DNA of 64,000 nucleotides from Fidelibacterota bacterium (GTDB lineage Bacteria; Fidelibacterota; UBA8477; JABMPR01), in assembly GCA_016784025.1 (NCBI GenBank), contig JADHVL010000003.1, positions 62,001-126,000 on the forward strand, in the 5' to 3' direction. The translations under genes and the position numbers were made by a program. Positions 25,240-35,367 of this stretch are shown piece after piece. Each line of letters starts with the position of its first letter. Position 1 is the stretch's first letter. A model generated the notes under the pieces. That model was given only the letters and a program-made list of their open reading frames with translations. It did no database searches and was not told where the DNA came from.

Positions 25240-28062
25240 ATGCGTAGTGAAAAATTAGTAGTACATGGTGCTCGCGAGCACAACCTGAAAAATGTAAACT
25301 TAGAACTTCCAAGAGATAAATTTATAGTAATAACCGGTCTGTCCGGATCTGGTAAAACTTCCTTAGCCTTTGACACCATATATGCCGAGGGGCAACGTCG
25401 TTATGTTGAATCACTCTCTGCTTATGCACGTCAGTTTCTCGGTCTCATGGAAAAACCAGATGTGGATTATATAGACGGCTTATCTCCAGCTATCTCAATT
25501 GAGCAAAAATCAGCTGGGCGCAATCCCAGATCAACTGTTGGAACTGTGACTGAAATTCATGATTATCTCCGACTACTGTTTGCGCGAATAGCTAAACCAG
25601 AATGTTATAATTGCGGACGACCAATTACCCGGCAAACTGTTCAGCAGGTGGTTGACTCGATATTAAATCTAAAAGCTGATGCCAATATCCAAATTCTATC
25701 TCCTATAGTACAGAGCCGTAAAGGCGAGTTTAAAGAAATATTTAAAGAGATTAAGAGAGAAGGTTTTGTTAGAGTACGGGTAGATGGTAAGATTCAAGAA
25801 GTTGGTAGATCCATAGTTCTAGACAAAAACAAAAAGCATAAAATCGAAATTGTTATAGATCGTCTTGTCATCAATGAAGAGTTTAAAGACAGATTAACAG
25901 ATTCAGTCGAGTTAGCGTTAAAACATGGTACCGGCATGGTTATCATCGATGTGGTTGGAGAAGAGGAGCATGTTTTCTCTGAGCATTATGCTTGTCCCTA
26001 TTGTGAAATAAGCTATCCAGATCTTGAGCCACGTTTGTTTTCGTTTAACGGACCGTATGGAGCTTGTCCCAGTTGTGATGGTCTAGGCATGCAAACCAGT
26101 ATGGATATAAATCTCATCGTTCCAGATAAACGAAAATCATTATTACAGGGGGCAGTAGCTCCACTTGGTGAACAGCCCCGAGGAAACTGGTATGCTGCTA
26201 TCCTTAAAAGCCTGGCATCTCATTATAACTTCAAGTTCACCCAGCCCTGGAGCAGCATTAGTGATGAGGCCAGGGAAGCCATTATGCGTGGTACTGGCGA
26301 TAAGAAGATAAAGATGGCTTATGAATCTGATCGCTGGAAGGGTGAGTACGAAGGTGGTTTTGAGGGGGTCATTCCAAATCTTGAACGTAGGTATAAACAA
26401 ACCACATCTCCTGGGGTAAGGAAATGGATTGAGGGCTATATGAGTTCTCTTCCTTGCGAGACCTGTGGTGGCTCACGACTACGTATCGAGGCAAATCATA
26501 TACTCCTCGGAAATAAAAGTATAACTGACTTGAGTTATTTGCCCATAAAAGAACTGCAAATATTCTTTAATGAATTAAAACTCACAGATACAGAAGAGCA
26601 AATTGGAAAACAAATCTTAAAAGAAGTTAAAGAAAGATTAAGTTTTCTGGTAAATGTGGGATTAGATTATTTAAACTTGTTTCGAACAGCAGGAACTTTA
26701 TCTGGTGGTGAAGCCCAGCGCATAAGACTGGCAACACAGATTGGTTCACAGCTAGTGGGAGTTCTATATATTCTAGATGAACCCTCCATTGGCCTCCATC
26801 AAAGAGACAACAGAAGACTTATTGAGACGTTAAAACATTTACGTGATCTGGGAAATACAGTTATCGTTATCGAGCATGATCAGGAAACCATGGAAGAAGC
26901 AGACATTCTGGTTGACATGGGTCCTGGTGCTGGTGAGCATGGTGGTGAGATTGTGGCTTTTGGTCCACCGAAATCTTTTTTGAAAAACAAAAAGTCTCTG
27001 ACAGCCAAATACTTGACAGGTGAGTTGTCCATCCCTGTCCCCATGCAAAGAAGAGAAGGTAAGAACAGTAAAATTTCATTAGTGGGGGCACGTGGCAATA
27101 ATCTGCAAAAAATTGACATTGATTTCCCCCTTGGAAAATTCATTTGCGTAACGGGTGTATCAGGTTCAGGTAAATCATCACTTATAAACCAAACCCTTTA
27201 TCCTGCAATGGCCCGCTCCATCTATAATACCAAGATTACAACCCTACCCTTTGATCGCGTTGAAGGTCTAGCTTATATAGATAAGGTCATCAATATTGAT
27301 CAATCCGCCATTGGTCGCACACCTCGCTCAAACCCGGCCACCTACACAGGCTCTTTTACCTTTATAAGAGATCTTTTCTCCCAGCTACCTGAAGCGAAGT
27401 TGCGTGGTTATAAACCCGGAAGATTCTCATTTAATGTGAAGGGTGGTCGCTGTGAAAGTTGTCAGGGCGATGGCATTCGTAAGATCGAGATGCACTTTTT
27501 GCCTGATGTATATGTTCAATGTGAAGACTGTAAAGGAAAGCGCTACAACCGGGAAACTCTCCAAATTCAGTATAAGAAGAAAAATATTTCTGAAATATTA
27601 GATATGTCTGTAGAGGAGGGCCTGGGATTCTTTAAGGCAATTCCTGCCCTGAACCGTAAACTTAAAACCCTGGTTGATGTGGGTCTTGGTTATATCAAAT
27701 TGGGACAACAAGCCACAACCCTTTCAGGTGGAGAAGCTCAGAGAGTTAAGCTGTCCAGCGAGCTCAGTAAGGTTGGCACCGGTCGTACTTTTTACATCCT
27801 CGATGAACCAACAACCGGGCTGCACTTTGCAGATGTAAACATGCTATTGACTGTTTTAAATCGCCTGGTGGATAAGGGCAACACTGTCTTAGTCATTGAG
27901 CACAATCTTGATGTCATCAAGTCGGCTGATCATGTGATCGATCTTGGCCCAGAGGGTGGCGATGGTGGTGGAGAGCTGCTCGCCTCAGGCACACCAGAGG
28001 AAATATCCAAGTCGGAGAGATCCTATACTGGCCATTACCTAAAAGAAATGCTCGCTAAATAG
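25240..28062 (+). CDS. uvrA: Excinuclease ABC subunit A
   Basis: 940 residues, full length. UvrA finds bulky DNA lesions with UvrB in nucleotide excision repair. It has two ABC modules, with Walker A GLSGSGKTS near the start and GVSGSGKSS near residue 640, and LSGGEAQR signatures in both halves. Zinc-binding pairs are CYNCGR, CPYC with CPSC, and CESC with CEDC. GAGGATTTT precedes the ATG. The following VOC gene starts 10 bases later, so they may be co-transcribed. Confidence 0.97.
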   Translation: MRSEKLVVHGAREHNLKNVNLELPRDKFIVITGLSGSGKTSLAFDTIYAEGQRRYVESLSAYARQFLGLMEKPDVDYIDGLSPAISIEQKSAGRNPRSTVGTVTEIHDYLRLLFARIAKPECYNCGRPITRQTVQQVVDSILNLKADANIQILSPIVQSRKGEFKEIFKEIKREGFVRVRVDGKIQEVGRSIVLDKNKKHKIEIVIDRLVINEEFKDRLTDSVELALKHGTGMVIIDVVGEEEHVFSEHYACPYCEISYPDLEPRLFSFNGPYGACPSCDGLGMQTSMDINLIVPDKRKSLLQGAVAPLGEQPRGNWYAAILKSLASHYNFKFTQPWSSISDEAREAIMRGTGDKKIKMAYESDRWKGEYEGGFEGVIPNLERRYKQTTSPGVRKWIEGYMSSLPCETCGGSRLRIEANHILLGNKSITDLSYLPIKELQIFFNELKLTDTEEQIGKQILKEVKERLSFLVNVGLDYLNLFRTAGTLSGGEAQRIRLATQIGSQLVGVLYILDEPSIGLHQRDNRRLIETLKHLRDLGNTVIVIEHDQETMEEADILVDMGPGAGEHGGEIVAFGPPKSFLKNKKSLTAKYLTGELSIPVPMQRREGKNSKISLVGARGNNLQKIDIDFPLGKFICVTGVSGSGKSSLINQTLYPAMARSIYNTKITTLPFDRVEGLAYIDKVINIDQSAIGRTPRSNPATYTGSFTFIRDLFSQLPEAKLRGYKPGRFSFNVKGGRCESCQGDGIRKIEMHFLPDVYVQCEDCKGKRYNRETLQIQYKKKNISEILDMSVEEGLGFFKAIPALNRKLKTLVDVGLGYIKLGQQATTLSGGEAQRVKLSSELSKVGTGRTFYILDEPTTGLHFADVNMLLTVLNRLVDKGNTVLVIEHNLDVIKSADHVIDLGPEGGDGGGELLASGTPEEISKSERSYTGHYLKEMLAK

Positions 28063-28072
28063 GGATGGTATA

Positions 28073-28459
28073 ATGATAGAGCAAGGCATGACCATTCTTT
28101 ATGTATCTGACCAAGAGGCTTCAAGGATATTCTATGAATCTTTACTCCAAGTCCAACCAAATCTAGATGTACCAGGTATGACAGAGTTTCACCTGGAAAG
28201 TGGTTTTGTTCTGGGATTGATGCCTATCGATGGAATCAAAAGGCTTCTGGGAAAGGATTTATTCCCCAATACAGATGGGGGGAACCCTCGTGCTGAGTTG
28301 TATCTCCATGTTGGTAATGCCCAGCAGTTCCTTGATCGGGCCATCCAAAATGGGGCAGAACTTATACTGAAAGTTTCAAAACAAGACTGGGGTGACCGTG
28401 TTGGTTATTGCCTGGATCCGGATCGGCATGTCCTTGCCTTTGCTGAAACGATTCAATAG
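28073..28459 (+). CDS. VOC (glyoxalase/bleomycin-resistance) family protein
   Basis: 128 residues, one vicinal-oxygen-chelate domain made of two beta-alpha-beta3 units: MTILYVSDQEASRIFYESLL and AELYLHVGNAQQFLDRAI, ending GYCLDPDRHVLAFAE. The YxxDPDGHxxxF ending is typical of the family. Reaction unknown; members range from glyoxalases to antibiotic-binding proteins. It lies in a same-strand run from uvrA to ruvB. Confidence 0.75.
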   Translation: MIEQGMTILYVSDQEASRIFYESLLQVQPNLDVPGMTEFHLESGFVLGLMPIDGIKRLLGKDLFPNTDGGNPRAELYLHVGNAQQFLDRAIQNGAELILKVSKQDWGDRVGYCLDPDRHVLAFAETIQ

Positions 28460-28598
28460 TTGCACAGATGAACAGCCTCGCGTGCCCTTCAAGGCTTCAC
28501 TTGGAAACAGCCTACCTCACCGACTATATTTGCCGGCACATTTTGAGAAGAAGTTCCAGAGACCAAAATTTAAAGAGAGACAAACGTAGATTGATTAG

Positions 28599-29633
28599 AT
28601 GAGTGATTTAACACAACCCCAACTTTTGACCGAAGAACAGGAATTTGACCGTGCTCTGAGACCACAGAGCCTGGAAGATTTTGTAGGTCAAGAAGATGTG
28701 GTTGCTCAGTTGAAGATATTTATTGAAGCTGCCAAGCAGCGCAATGAAGCTCTTGACCATGTCCTCTTATTCGGCCCTCCTGGTCTGGGTAAAACTACCC
28801 TGGCCATGCTGGTTGCAAAAGAACTTGGTGTAAATATCAAAATAACTTCTGGACCAGTTCTTGATAAAGCTGCTGATCTGGCTGGCCTCTTGACAAATCT
28901 TGAAGATAGAGATGTCTTCTTCATAGATGAAGTCCATCGTTTGAATCACGTCGTTGAAGAATATCTCTATTCAGCCATGGAAGATTATCGCATTGACATC
29001 ATGATTGATAAAGGTCCCAGCGCCAGGAGTGTTCAGTTGAATCTTGAGCCCTTTACCCTGGTAGGTGCTACCACACGGGCTGGATTACTCACACCACCTA
29101 TGCGTGCTCGTTTTGGAGTGGTGCTTCGAATGGATTTCTACGAAGCTGAACAATTGCAGCAAATTATAAAACGTTCAGCAAACATATTAAATGTTCCTTT
29201 AGATGATGAAGGTGCATTAGAACTGGCCCGTCGCAGCCGGGGTACGCCACGTATTGCCAATCGACTTTTAAGGCGGACAAGAGATTTTGCCCAGGTCAAA
29301 GGCAATGGCTCCATTGACAAACAAATTGCTGACGATGCGCTTGGTATGCTAAATGTCGATGAGTACGGTCTCGATGATATGGATAAACGCATTCTCAAGG
29401 CACTTATTGAAAAATTTGAAGGTGGTCCTGTGGGTCTCAATTCCCTTTCAGTGGCAGTTGGTGAGGAAGCCAATACCCTGGAAGAAGTTTATGAACCCTT
29501 TCTTATCATGGAAGGCTTTCTGGTAAGAACAGCCCGTGGTAGACAGGCAACCCCTCATGCATACAGACATTTAGGCTTTGTGTTAAAAGCCGAGTTATCC
29601 CAAACCAACATGTTCCAAAGAAAGAAAGAATGA
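28599..29633 (+). CDS. ruvB: Holliday junction branch migration helicase RuvB
   Basis: 344 residues. The N-terminus is the RuvB hallmark ([15 protein letters not shown]). Walker A is GPPGLGKTT, Walker B is [10 protein letters not shown], sensor 1 is LVGATTRAG, and the C-terminal winged helix has [12 protein letters not shown]. RuvB is the hexameric motor that moves Holliday junctions with RuvA. Neither ruvA nor ruvC is next to it. queA follows after 3 bases; ruvB-queA adjacency is common. Confidence 0.96.
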   Translation: MSDLTQPQLLTEEQEFDRALRPQSLEDFVGQEDVVAQLKIFIEAAKQRNEALDHVLLFGPPGLGKTTLAMLVAKELGVNIKITSGPVLDKAADLAGLLTNLEDRDVFFIDEVHRLNHVVEEYLYSAMEDYRIDIMIDKGPSARSVQLNLEPFTLVGATTRAGLLTPPMRARFGVVLRMDFYEAEQLQQIIKRSANILNVPLDDEGALELARRSRGTPRIANRLLRRTRDFAQVKGNGSIDKQIADDALGMLNVDEYGLDDMDKRILKALIEKFEGGPVGLNSLSVAVGEEANTLEEVYEPFLIMEGFLVRTARGRQATPHAYRHLGFVLKAELSQTNMFQRKKE

Positions 29634-29636
29634 TAT

Positions 29637-30692
29637 ATGCTGTTTGATCGCGCAAAAGCCCTGACCCTCTCTGATTTCGATTATGAATTGCCAGAGGAGC
29701 TAATAGCCCAACATCCCACTGCAAAACGTGATGGATCCAAATTACTCGTCATGGATGCCCAGTCTGGGGAAGTTAAGCATACCAAGTTTTCCAATCTCGT
29801 GGATTCTCTGAAATCAGGAGATGTCCTCGTACTGAACAATACCAAAGTTTTCCCCTCAAGACTTTTTGCCCGTAAGGATAAAACAGATACTGAAATCGAA
29901 TTATTTTTGCTTCGTGAGCTGGGTAATAATCTCTGGGAAACACTGGTGAAACCTGCTCGAAAAGTGAGAGTAGGAAACAAGCTGGTTATCGAAGACAAAA
30001 TTACTTGTGATGTAGTTGACAATACTGTTTCCGGTGGCCGAGTGGTTCGCTTCGACAAAAATGGCGGTGATTTTTATAAAATTCTCGATGAGGTTGGTAA
30101 ATGGCCTCTTCCCCCTTACATCCTCAGAGAGGCTGATGACAAAGACAAGGATCGGTATCAAACTGTGTATGCAGAACATCGCGGTGCAGTGGCTGCTCCC
30201 ACAGCAGGATTACACTTCACAGAAGCACTGATTAAAAAAGCAAGGGCCAAGGGTGTAGAAATTCAATATGTGACACTCCACGTTGGCCTGGGAACCTTTA
30301 GACCAGTAAATGTTGAAGATATCACAAAGCATCAAATGGATGCAGAGTATTTTAATGTGCCTGAAGAGACAGTTACCGCTATCAAAAAAGCCAAGGAAGA
30401 AGGTCGACGGGTTATCGGTGTTGGAACGACAGTCGTTCGTGCTCTTGAGTCAGCGGTGATGTATCCACGTGAACTTGAACCTGGTGATGGCTGGACGAAT
30501 AAGTTCATCTATCCCCCCTATATTTTTAGAGTAGTTGACGGCATTATTACCAACTTTCATCAACCCAAATCAACTTTGCTTATGCTGGTGTCGGCCTTTT
30601 CATCAAAAGAGAAAATTCTTAAGGCATACAATGTGGCAGTTGAAAAGAAGTATCGCTTTTTCAGCTATGGCGATGCCATGTTTATTAGCTAA
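29637..30692 (+). CDS. queA: S-adenosylmethionine:tRNA ribosyltransferase-isomerase
   Basis: 351 residues. QueA transfers the ribosyl part of SAM to preQ1 in tRNA, giving epoxyqueuosine. Family blocks are FDYELPEELIAQHP, LVLNNTKVFPSRL, AAPTAGLHFT, VTLHVGLGTFRPV and NFHQPKSTLLMLVSAF. Its ATG is 3 bases after the ruvB stop, so the pair is co-translated or tightly coupled. Confidence 0.96.
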   Translation: MLFDRAKALTLSDFDYELPEELIAQHPTAKRDGSKLLVMDAQSGEVKHTKFSNLVDSLKSGDVLVLNNTKVFPSRLFARKDKTDTEIELFLLRELGNNLWETLVKPARKVRVGNKLVIEDKITCDVVDNTVSGGRVVRFDKNGGDFYKILDEVGKWPLPPYILREADDKDKDRYQTVYAEHRGAVAAPTAGLHFTEALIKKARAKGVEIQYVTLHVGLGTFRPVNVEDITKHQMDAEYFNVPEETVTAIKKAKEEGRRVIGVGTTVVRALESAVMYPRELEPGDGWTNKFIYPPYIFRVVDGIITNFHQPKSTLLMLVSAFSSKEKILKAYNVAVEKKYRFFSYGDAMFIS

Positions 30693-30705
30693 AAACATGT
30701 TTTTT

Positions 30706-30730
30706 GTCTTCCCGAGCGGAGTCGAGGGAT
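30706..30730. repeat. Solo half-copy of the REP-like element
   Basis: The 25 bases match 19979-20003 with two differences and carry the GAGCGGAGTCGAGGG core. No second arm is seen nearby. It lies between queA and ispF. Confidence 0.7.
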
Positions 30731-30776
30731 ACTGTCCTTTGATCTCAATGGGATTCAGGAAAAGAGTCCATATCAT

Positions 30777-31289
30777 ATGAGTAAAACATCTAATACCCAT
30801 CCCATAGCTCCCAACTTCAGAATAGGAACTGGTTATGATGTCCATCGACTGGTGGAAGGTCGCGATCTGGTGCTTGGTGGTGTTAAAATTCCATTTGAAA
30901 AAGGCACTCTGGGACACTCTGATGGTGATGCGCTAACACATGCTATTGCTGATGCTATTCTAGGTGCTCTGGCTTTAGGCGATATTGGCCAGCATTTTCC
31001 AGATACAGATCCTGAGTACGAAGGGGTTTACTCCATCGATCTTCTCAAACATGTGGCCTCTCTGATTAAAAAAAATGGCTTCATGGTTTCCAATGTGGAT
31101 GCAACTCTCATCCTCCAACGCCCCAAAGTTATGGAGTTCTTGCCTGAGATGCGTGAGAAATTAGCTGAAGCCCTTGAGGTTTCACCTGATCAGGTTTCTG
31201 TAAAAGCTACTACGACAGAAGGTATGGGTATGACAGGTAATGGAGATGCTGTAGCTGCCCAGGCTGTTTGTCTCCTTTCAACATTTTAG
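30777..31289 (+). CDS. ispF: 2-C-methyl-D-erythritol 2,4-cyclodiphosphate synthase
   Basis: 170 residues, about ten longer than usual at the N-terminus. IspF forms the cyclic diphosphate of the MEP isoprenoid pathway. The zinc ligands are in GYDVHRL (Asp21, His23) and DALTHA (His55). HSDGDALTH and [13 protein letters not shown] are family signatures. It is not fused to ispD. Its presence shows that the organism makes isoprenoids by the MEP route, which matters for reading the HMG-CoA reductase gene at 9623. Confidence 0.96.
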   Translation: MSKTSNTHPIAPNFRIGTGYDVHRLVEGRDLVLGGVKIPFEKGTLGHSDGDALTHAIADAILGALALGDIGQHFPDTDPEYEGVYSIDLLKHVASLIKKNGFMVSNVDATLILQRPKVMEFLPEMREKLAEALEVSPDQVSVKATTTEGMGMTGNGDAVAAQAVCLLSTF

Positions 31290-31304
31290 TACAGTTGTCC
31301 TGAC

Positions 31305-31928
31305 GTGTTGGATTCACTTTTTAGTTTTATTGAACAAGCGCCTCCCTGGTTGGTTTTTGTCACTGTCTTTTTGGCATCCTATATAGAAAATATTTTCCCA
31401 CCTGTTCCTGGCGATACCATCTTACTTTTTGGAGCATATTTGGTGGGTCGGGGAGACCTTTCCTTTGCCACAGCCATGGTGACAACCCTCTTGGGAAGTG
31501 TTCTAGGGTTTCTCACTCTATATATAGCTGGATACAAGTATGGCCGGGGCTTTTTCTATAGCAAACAGCAGACCTGGTTTTCACCAAACAGTATCCAGCG
31601 TGTTGAAGTCCTGTTTGAAAAGTGGGGTTACAAAGTGGTACTCATCAATCGATTTCTTGCAGGACTGAGAAGCGTGATTGGTCTATTTTCAGGCATTGGA
31701 AAACTCAATATCTGGAAGGTTATCGTCCTCTCCACAATTTCAAGTCTCTTGTGGAATGGTACCCTGATCTGGTTGGGCAGCACAATAGGTGAAAACTGGG
31801 AGCAGATCGGTGTCTATTTGAAACGCTACAATACTACAGTGACTATTCTTCTTCTTATCGTACTAAGCGCATTCTTGATTCATCGCTACGTGATCGTCAA
31901 AAAAAATCTGGCTGAAAAAGAGATCTAA
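31305..31928 (+). CDS. DedA family membrane protein
   Basis: 207 residues with the DedA/VTT pattern: ENIFPPVPGDTILLFGAYLV near the start, FEKWGYKVVLINRFLAGLR, then FSGIGKLNIWKVI and a C-terminal helix with a basic tail. DedA proteins are inner-membrane carriers now linked to flipping of phospholipids or undecaprenyl phosphate. The start is a GTG at 31305; the TTG next to it is an alternative. It is 16 bases after ispF. Confidence 0.88.
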   Translation: MLDSLFSFIEQAPPWLVFVTVFLASYIENIFPPVPGDTILLFGAYLVGRGDLSFATAMVTTLLGSVLGFLTLYIAGYKYGRGFFYSKQQTWFSPNSIQRVEVLFEKWGYKVVLINRFLAGLRSVIGLFSGIGKLNIWKVIVLSTISSLLWNGTLIWLGSTIGENWEQIGVYLKRYNTTVTILLLIVLSAFLIHRYVIVKKNLAEKEI

Positions 31929-32255
31929 TCAATCGTCCCAACACGAGTTACATGCTGGAAATATTTATATATTATTTAACGAGAGTTGTTTTTTTGCTGT
32001 CTAATGACTTCTATTCTACCAGCTGAGAATTAATCACTCCCAATAGTATCAACAGCAAAGATTTAACATTAAAAATATTTCATATTAGCAACATACATCT
32101 TGCGAAAACATCATTGCCAGATCAATTTATGCGCTAGAGGTCATAAATAGACTGTATGAATTTGTGAGGAGCGAACAGAGCTCTTTTTTTACCAAGAATT
32201 GTGACAATATATCTCATCAAAAGTTCTACATAACATGAATAGGAGTTCAAGCAAA
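31929..32255. other. Leader region of the nos cluster
   Basis: 327 bases without a gene, AT-rich. It should carry the nos promoter. A short hairpin at 32167-32190 (AGGAGC with GCTCTT, then a T run) could be a weak terminator or attenuator before the cytochrome gene. AAATATTT at 32073-32080 is a small palindrome. I found no convincing FNR box, and no NsrR site that I could define for this lineage. Confidence 0.45.
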
Positions 32256-32708
32256 ATGATTAAAAAAACGGGGATGGTACTGATTGCAGCTTTAATACTA
32301 ATGAATTGCGGGGGTGGGGATACTGAAGCGGCCAAAGAAGCCGCCGCACCAAAATTGAGCCCTGAAGGACTCACACAGGAACAGCTCAAACATGGTATCG
32401 GTCCCATTGGCGTACTTACTCTCGGTCCCCAGGACGAGGCGCTGGCTGCCAAGGGAGCAGAAGTTTTCGAGCTGAAGTGTGTGGCTTGTCATAAAATAAA
32501 TGAACGCCTGGTTGGACCACCACTGGCTGGCATTACAACAAAACGCTCACCGGCATTCATCATGAATATGATTCTGAATCCTGACGAAATGGTCAAGAAG
32601 CATCCTGAAGTTAAGGCGATGTTGGCTGAATTCTATGTGCCCATGACTTTTCAGAATGTCACCGAAGATGACGCACGCGCCATTCTTGAATATTTGAGGA
32701 CCCTATAA
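32256..32708 (+). CDS. Lipoprotein c-type cytochrome of the nos cluster
   Basis: 150 residues. The lipoprotein signal MIKKTGMVLIAALILMNC ends in a Cys, followed by Gly and an Ala/Glu linker. One haem site CVACH (Cys75-His79) is present, and Met130 in YVPMTF is the likely sixth ligand. The ATG at 32256 has AGGAG 10 bases upstream, which is better than an ATG 21 bases earlier. It lies just before nosZ and is probably the electron donor, or a link to one, for N2O reductase. The link is inferred from the order of genes. Confidence 0.85.
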   Translation: MIKKTGMVLIAALILMNCGGGDTEAAKEAAAPKLSPEGLTQEQLKHGIGPIGVLTLGPQDEALAAKGAEVFELKCVACHKINERLVGPPLAGITTKRSPAFIMNMILNPDEMVKKHPEVKAMLAEFYVPMTFQNVTEDDARAILEYLRTL

Positions 32709-32767
32709 ATCTTTTCCCTCAAGACACAAGTGAGAGAATTAATAAACAATACGTAGGAGGAAAACGT

Positions 32768-34714
32768 ATGAACAAAACGATGATGCGAGTAGTGGGAGTA
32801 ATTCTGGTAATTGCCACCTTTCTACTCATTTCAGAATGTGCAAAAAAAGACAAACCTATATTAGGCTCAAGTGATGCAGCCTCAGCCGTCTATGTTGCTC
32901 CTGGTGACTATGATGAATTCTATGCCTTTACATCAGGTGGATTTAGTGGCCAGCTCGGCGTATACGGATTACCCTCTGGACGTTTGTTTAGAGAAATCCC
33001 CGTCTTTTCCGTAGATCCGGAAAATGGTTATGGATTTAACGAAGAAACCAAAGACATGCTCAAAACATCTTTTGGTCACATCCCATGGGATGATTCTCAT
33101 CACCCAGAACTGTCACAGACAGATGGTGTTACTGATGGTCGATGGATTTTTATCAATGGTAATAACACCCCCCGTATTGCTCGGATTGATCTGAAGAACT
33201 TCGAAACAGCTGAAATCATTGAAATACCTAACTCAGGTGGAAATCATGGATCACCCTTCATCACTCAAAACTCTGAGTATGTCGTGGCATCAACACGTTT
33301 TAGTGTTCCTATTCCACAGGCTGATGTACCAATCTCCAGTTACAAAGAAAACTTCAGTGGAACGCTCTCATTCATCAAAGTGAATCCTGATGATGGGCAC
33401 ATGAACATTGAGTTCCAAATCATGGTACCTGGTTATGATTATGATTTAGCCAGTGGTGGTAAAGGTCCTTCACACGGATGGGCTTTCTTCTCCAGCTATA
33501 ATACTGAACAAGCCAACACCTTACTCGAAGTTAATGCATCAAAGAATGACAAAGATTTCATTGCTGCCGTTAACTGGAAATTGGCCGAAAAGTATCTGGC
33601 CGAAGGCAAAGGTCATAAACAACCTGCTGATTATTATCACAACTACATGGACCACAACTCCCATTCTGCAGTTTCTGAGCAGAAAAAGAGTGTGACCGTC
33701 CTGTATCCCGCAGAATGTCCTGGTTTGATTTATTATCTACCTACACCAAAATCACCTCACGGTGTTGATGTCGATCCTTCAGGTGAATACATCGTTGGTG
33801 GTGGTAAACTGGCGGCTGTTGTCTCTGTGCATTCCTTTTCTAAGATGATAAAAGCTATAGAAGATGAGAAATTTATTGGTGACGCTGGTGGTATCCCCGT
33901 GCTTGATTATGACGCCACGATTGCTGGTGAAGTTACCAATGTTGGTCTTGGACCACTGCATACGGAGTTTGATGGAAAAGGGTATGCCTATACATCTGCT
34001 TTTATCACTTCTGAAGTGGTTAAGTGGAAATTGGGAACCTGGGAAATCGTTGACCGAATTCCTTCCTATTATTCAATTGGACACTTGATGATTCCTGGTG
34101 GCGGAAGTATGAAGCCCTGGGGTAAATATCTGGTCGCGCTCAATAAAATGACCAAAGATCGCTATCTTTCTACTGGACCTGAGTTAGCCCACGCTGCTCA
34201 GCTGATTGATATTTCAGGTGAAAAGATGAAGCTTCTTCTGGATTTCCCAACAGTTGGTGAACCTCACTATGCTCAAGGAATCCCAGCAGATCTTATTCAT
34301 CCCAATACGACCAAGATCTACGAGCTGGAAAACAATACCCATCCATACCGCACACTCAGCGAGAAAGAAGCGCGTGTTGAACGGAAGGGGAATGAGGTTC
34401 ATGTCTACATGACCACCATCCGTACACACTTCAAGCCTGATAATATTGAAGGTATTCAAGTAGGTGATGTGGTGTATTTCCATGTGACAAACCTTGAACA
34501 AGATTGGGATATTCCACACGGTTTTGCCATGCAGGGAGCCATAAATTCTGAGCTGCTTGTCATGCCAGGAGCCACAAATACGCTTCGCTGGGAGCCTAAA
34601 AAGGTTGGTGTCTTTCCATTCTACTGTACCGACTTTTGTTCAGCGCTTCACCAGGAAATGCAAGGTTATGTGAGAGTTTCACCCAAGGGATCGAAAGTTC
34701 CCATCTCCTTTTAA
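32768..34714 (+). CDS. nosZ: Nitrous-oxide reductase, clade II (Sec-dependent)
   Basis: 648 residues. NosZ reduces N2O to N2 in the periplasm. The CuZ domain is a seven-bladed propeller; WDDSHHPELS (His111, His112) is a CuZ ligand block. The cupredoxin domain carries the CuA site CTDFCSALHQEM (Cys620, Cys624, His628, Met631). The N-terminus is a Sec-type hydrophobic signal without a twin-arginine motif, and the neighbours are of the clade II type. The signal ends LLISEC; Glu just before the Cys is odd for a lipobox, so lipidation is uncertain. AGGAGG precedes the ATG by 6 bases. Confidence 0.95.
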   Translation: MNKTMMRVVGVILVIATFLLISECAKKDKPILGSSDAASAVYVAPGDYDEFYAFTSGGFSGQLGVYGLPSGRLFREIPVFSVDPENGYGFNEETKDMLKTSFGHIPWDDSHHPELSQTDGVTDGRWIFINGNNTPRIARIDLKNFETAEIIEIPNSGGNHGSPFITQNSEYVVASTRFSVPIPQADVPISSYKENFSGTLSFIKVNPDDGHMNIEFQIMVPGYDYDLASGGKGPSHGWAFFSSYNTEQANTLLEVNASKNDKDFIAAVNWKLAEKYLAEGKGHKQPADYYHNYMDHNSHSAVSEQKKSVTVLYPAECPGLIYYLPTPKSPHGVDVDPSGEYIVGGGKLAAVVSVHSFSKMIKAIEDEKFIGDAGGIPVLDYDATIAGEVTNVGLGPLHTEFDGKGYAYTSAFITSEVVKWKLGTWEIVDRIPSYYSIGHLMIPGGGSMKPWGKYLVALNKMTKDRYLSTGPELAHAAQLIDISGEKMKLLLDFPTVGEPHYAQGIPADLIHPNTTKIYELENNTHPYRTLSEKEARVERKGNEVHVYMTTIRTHFKPDNIEGIQVGDVVYFHVTNLEQDWDIPHGFAMQGAINSELLVMPGATNTLRWEPKKVGVFPFYCTDFCSALHQEMQGYVRVSPKGSKVPISF

Positions 34715-34731
34715 ACAGATACATAAATCTG

Positions 34732-34759
34732 AAGCTGGGGGTCTAGGCCCCCAGCTTTT
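34732..34759 (+). terminator. Hairpin between nosZ and the rest of the cluster
   Basis: AAGCTGGGGG (34732-34741) pairs perfectly with CCCCCAGCTT (34748-34757), followed by TT. It sits 17 bases after nosZ and 23 before the next gene. It may end most transcripts, so that nosZ is made in excess over the accessory genes, or protect the nosZ mRNA 3' end. Confidence 0.7.
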
Positions 34760-34782
34760 CTAAATGAACGGATGGTATTGGA

Positions 34783-35367
34783 ATGAACAAAAACTCAAGG
34801 TGGATACTTGCGGTGGGCGCCTTACTCTTAGTGGGGACATATTTTTTCCCTCTTTGGTCCATTACTGTCGAAGCACCACAATACCCAGAAGGCTTGGGAA
34901 TCTATATTCGTATCAACACTGTGGATGGTCATGCAAAAAATGACCTGAAAAATTTAAATATTGTCAACCATTACATCGGCATGCAGGAGATCGTCCCTGA
35001 ATCTATCCCCGAGCTAAAATATATGCCTCCAATTGTGGCATTTCTGATCGTATCAGGACTGCTGATTGCCTGGAAGGGTGGCAAGAAAACTCTCTATCTC
35101 TGGTTGGCTTTCTTTTCACTTCTTGCGCTGGTAGGTTTGGTTGATTTTTATCTCTGGAACTACGATTTCGGTCACAATCTGGATACAGAGAACGCTGCTA
35201 TTCAAATTGAGGGTATGACCTATCAACCACCTCTCTTTGGTACAAAAACCATGTTAAATTTTGTTACGACATCACTTCCCTCGTGGGGTGGTATTGCTGC
35301 CTTTGCATCTATTTTTATGGGATGTCTGGCTGCATTCCTATCATGGAGAGACAAGCAATCAGCATGA
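34783..35367 (+). CDS. Nos-cluster membrane protein (NosB-like position)
   Basis: 194 residues. Hydrophobic segments lie at about 9-27, 84-101, 106-126 and 165-185. The first two frame an extracytoplasmic loop with conserved-looking NIVNHYIGMQEI and ELKYMPP. I do not recognise a characterised domain, but proteins of this kind are regular residents of clade II nos clusters next to nosZ, where a membrane protein is called NosB. Its stop overlaps the nosL start (ATGA at 35364-35367), so translation is coupled. Confidence 0.65.
   Translation: MNKNSRWILAVGALLLVGTYFFPLWSITVEAPQYPEGLGIYIRINTVDGHAKNDLKNLNIVNHYIGMQEIVPESIPELKYMPPIVAFLIVSGLLIAWKGGKKTLYLWLAFFSLLALVGLVDFYLWNYDFGHNLDTENAAIQIEGMTYQPPLFGTKTMLNFVTTSLPSWGGIAAFASIFMGCLAAFLSWRDKQSA

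Noticed and set aside
24935-25258. 107-codon open frame before uvrA as a gene
   Set aside because: It overlaps the uvrA start, lacks a ribosome site and shows no recognisable domain; it is mentioned only within the unexplained region.
32113-32126. ATTG-N6-CAAT symmetrical site before the nos cluster, FNR-like
   Set aside because: CRP/FNR-type sites have TTG and CAA separated by eight bases; here only six lie between them, so it does not fit.
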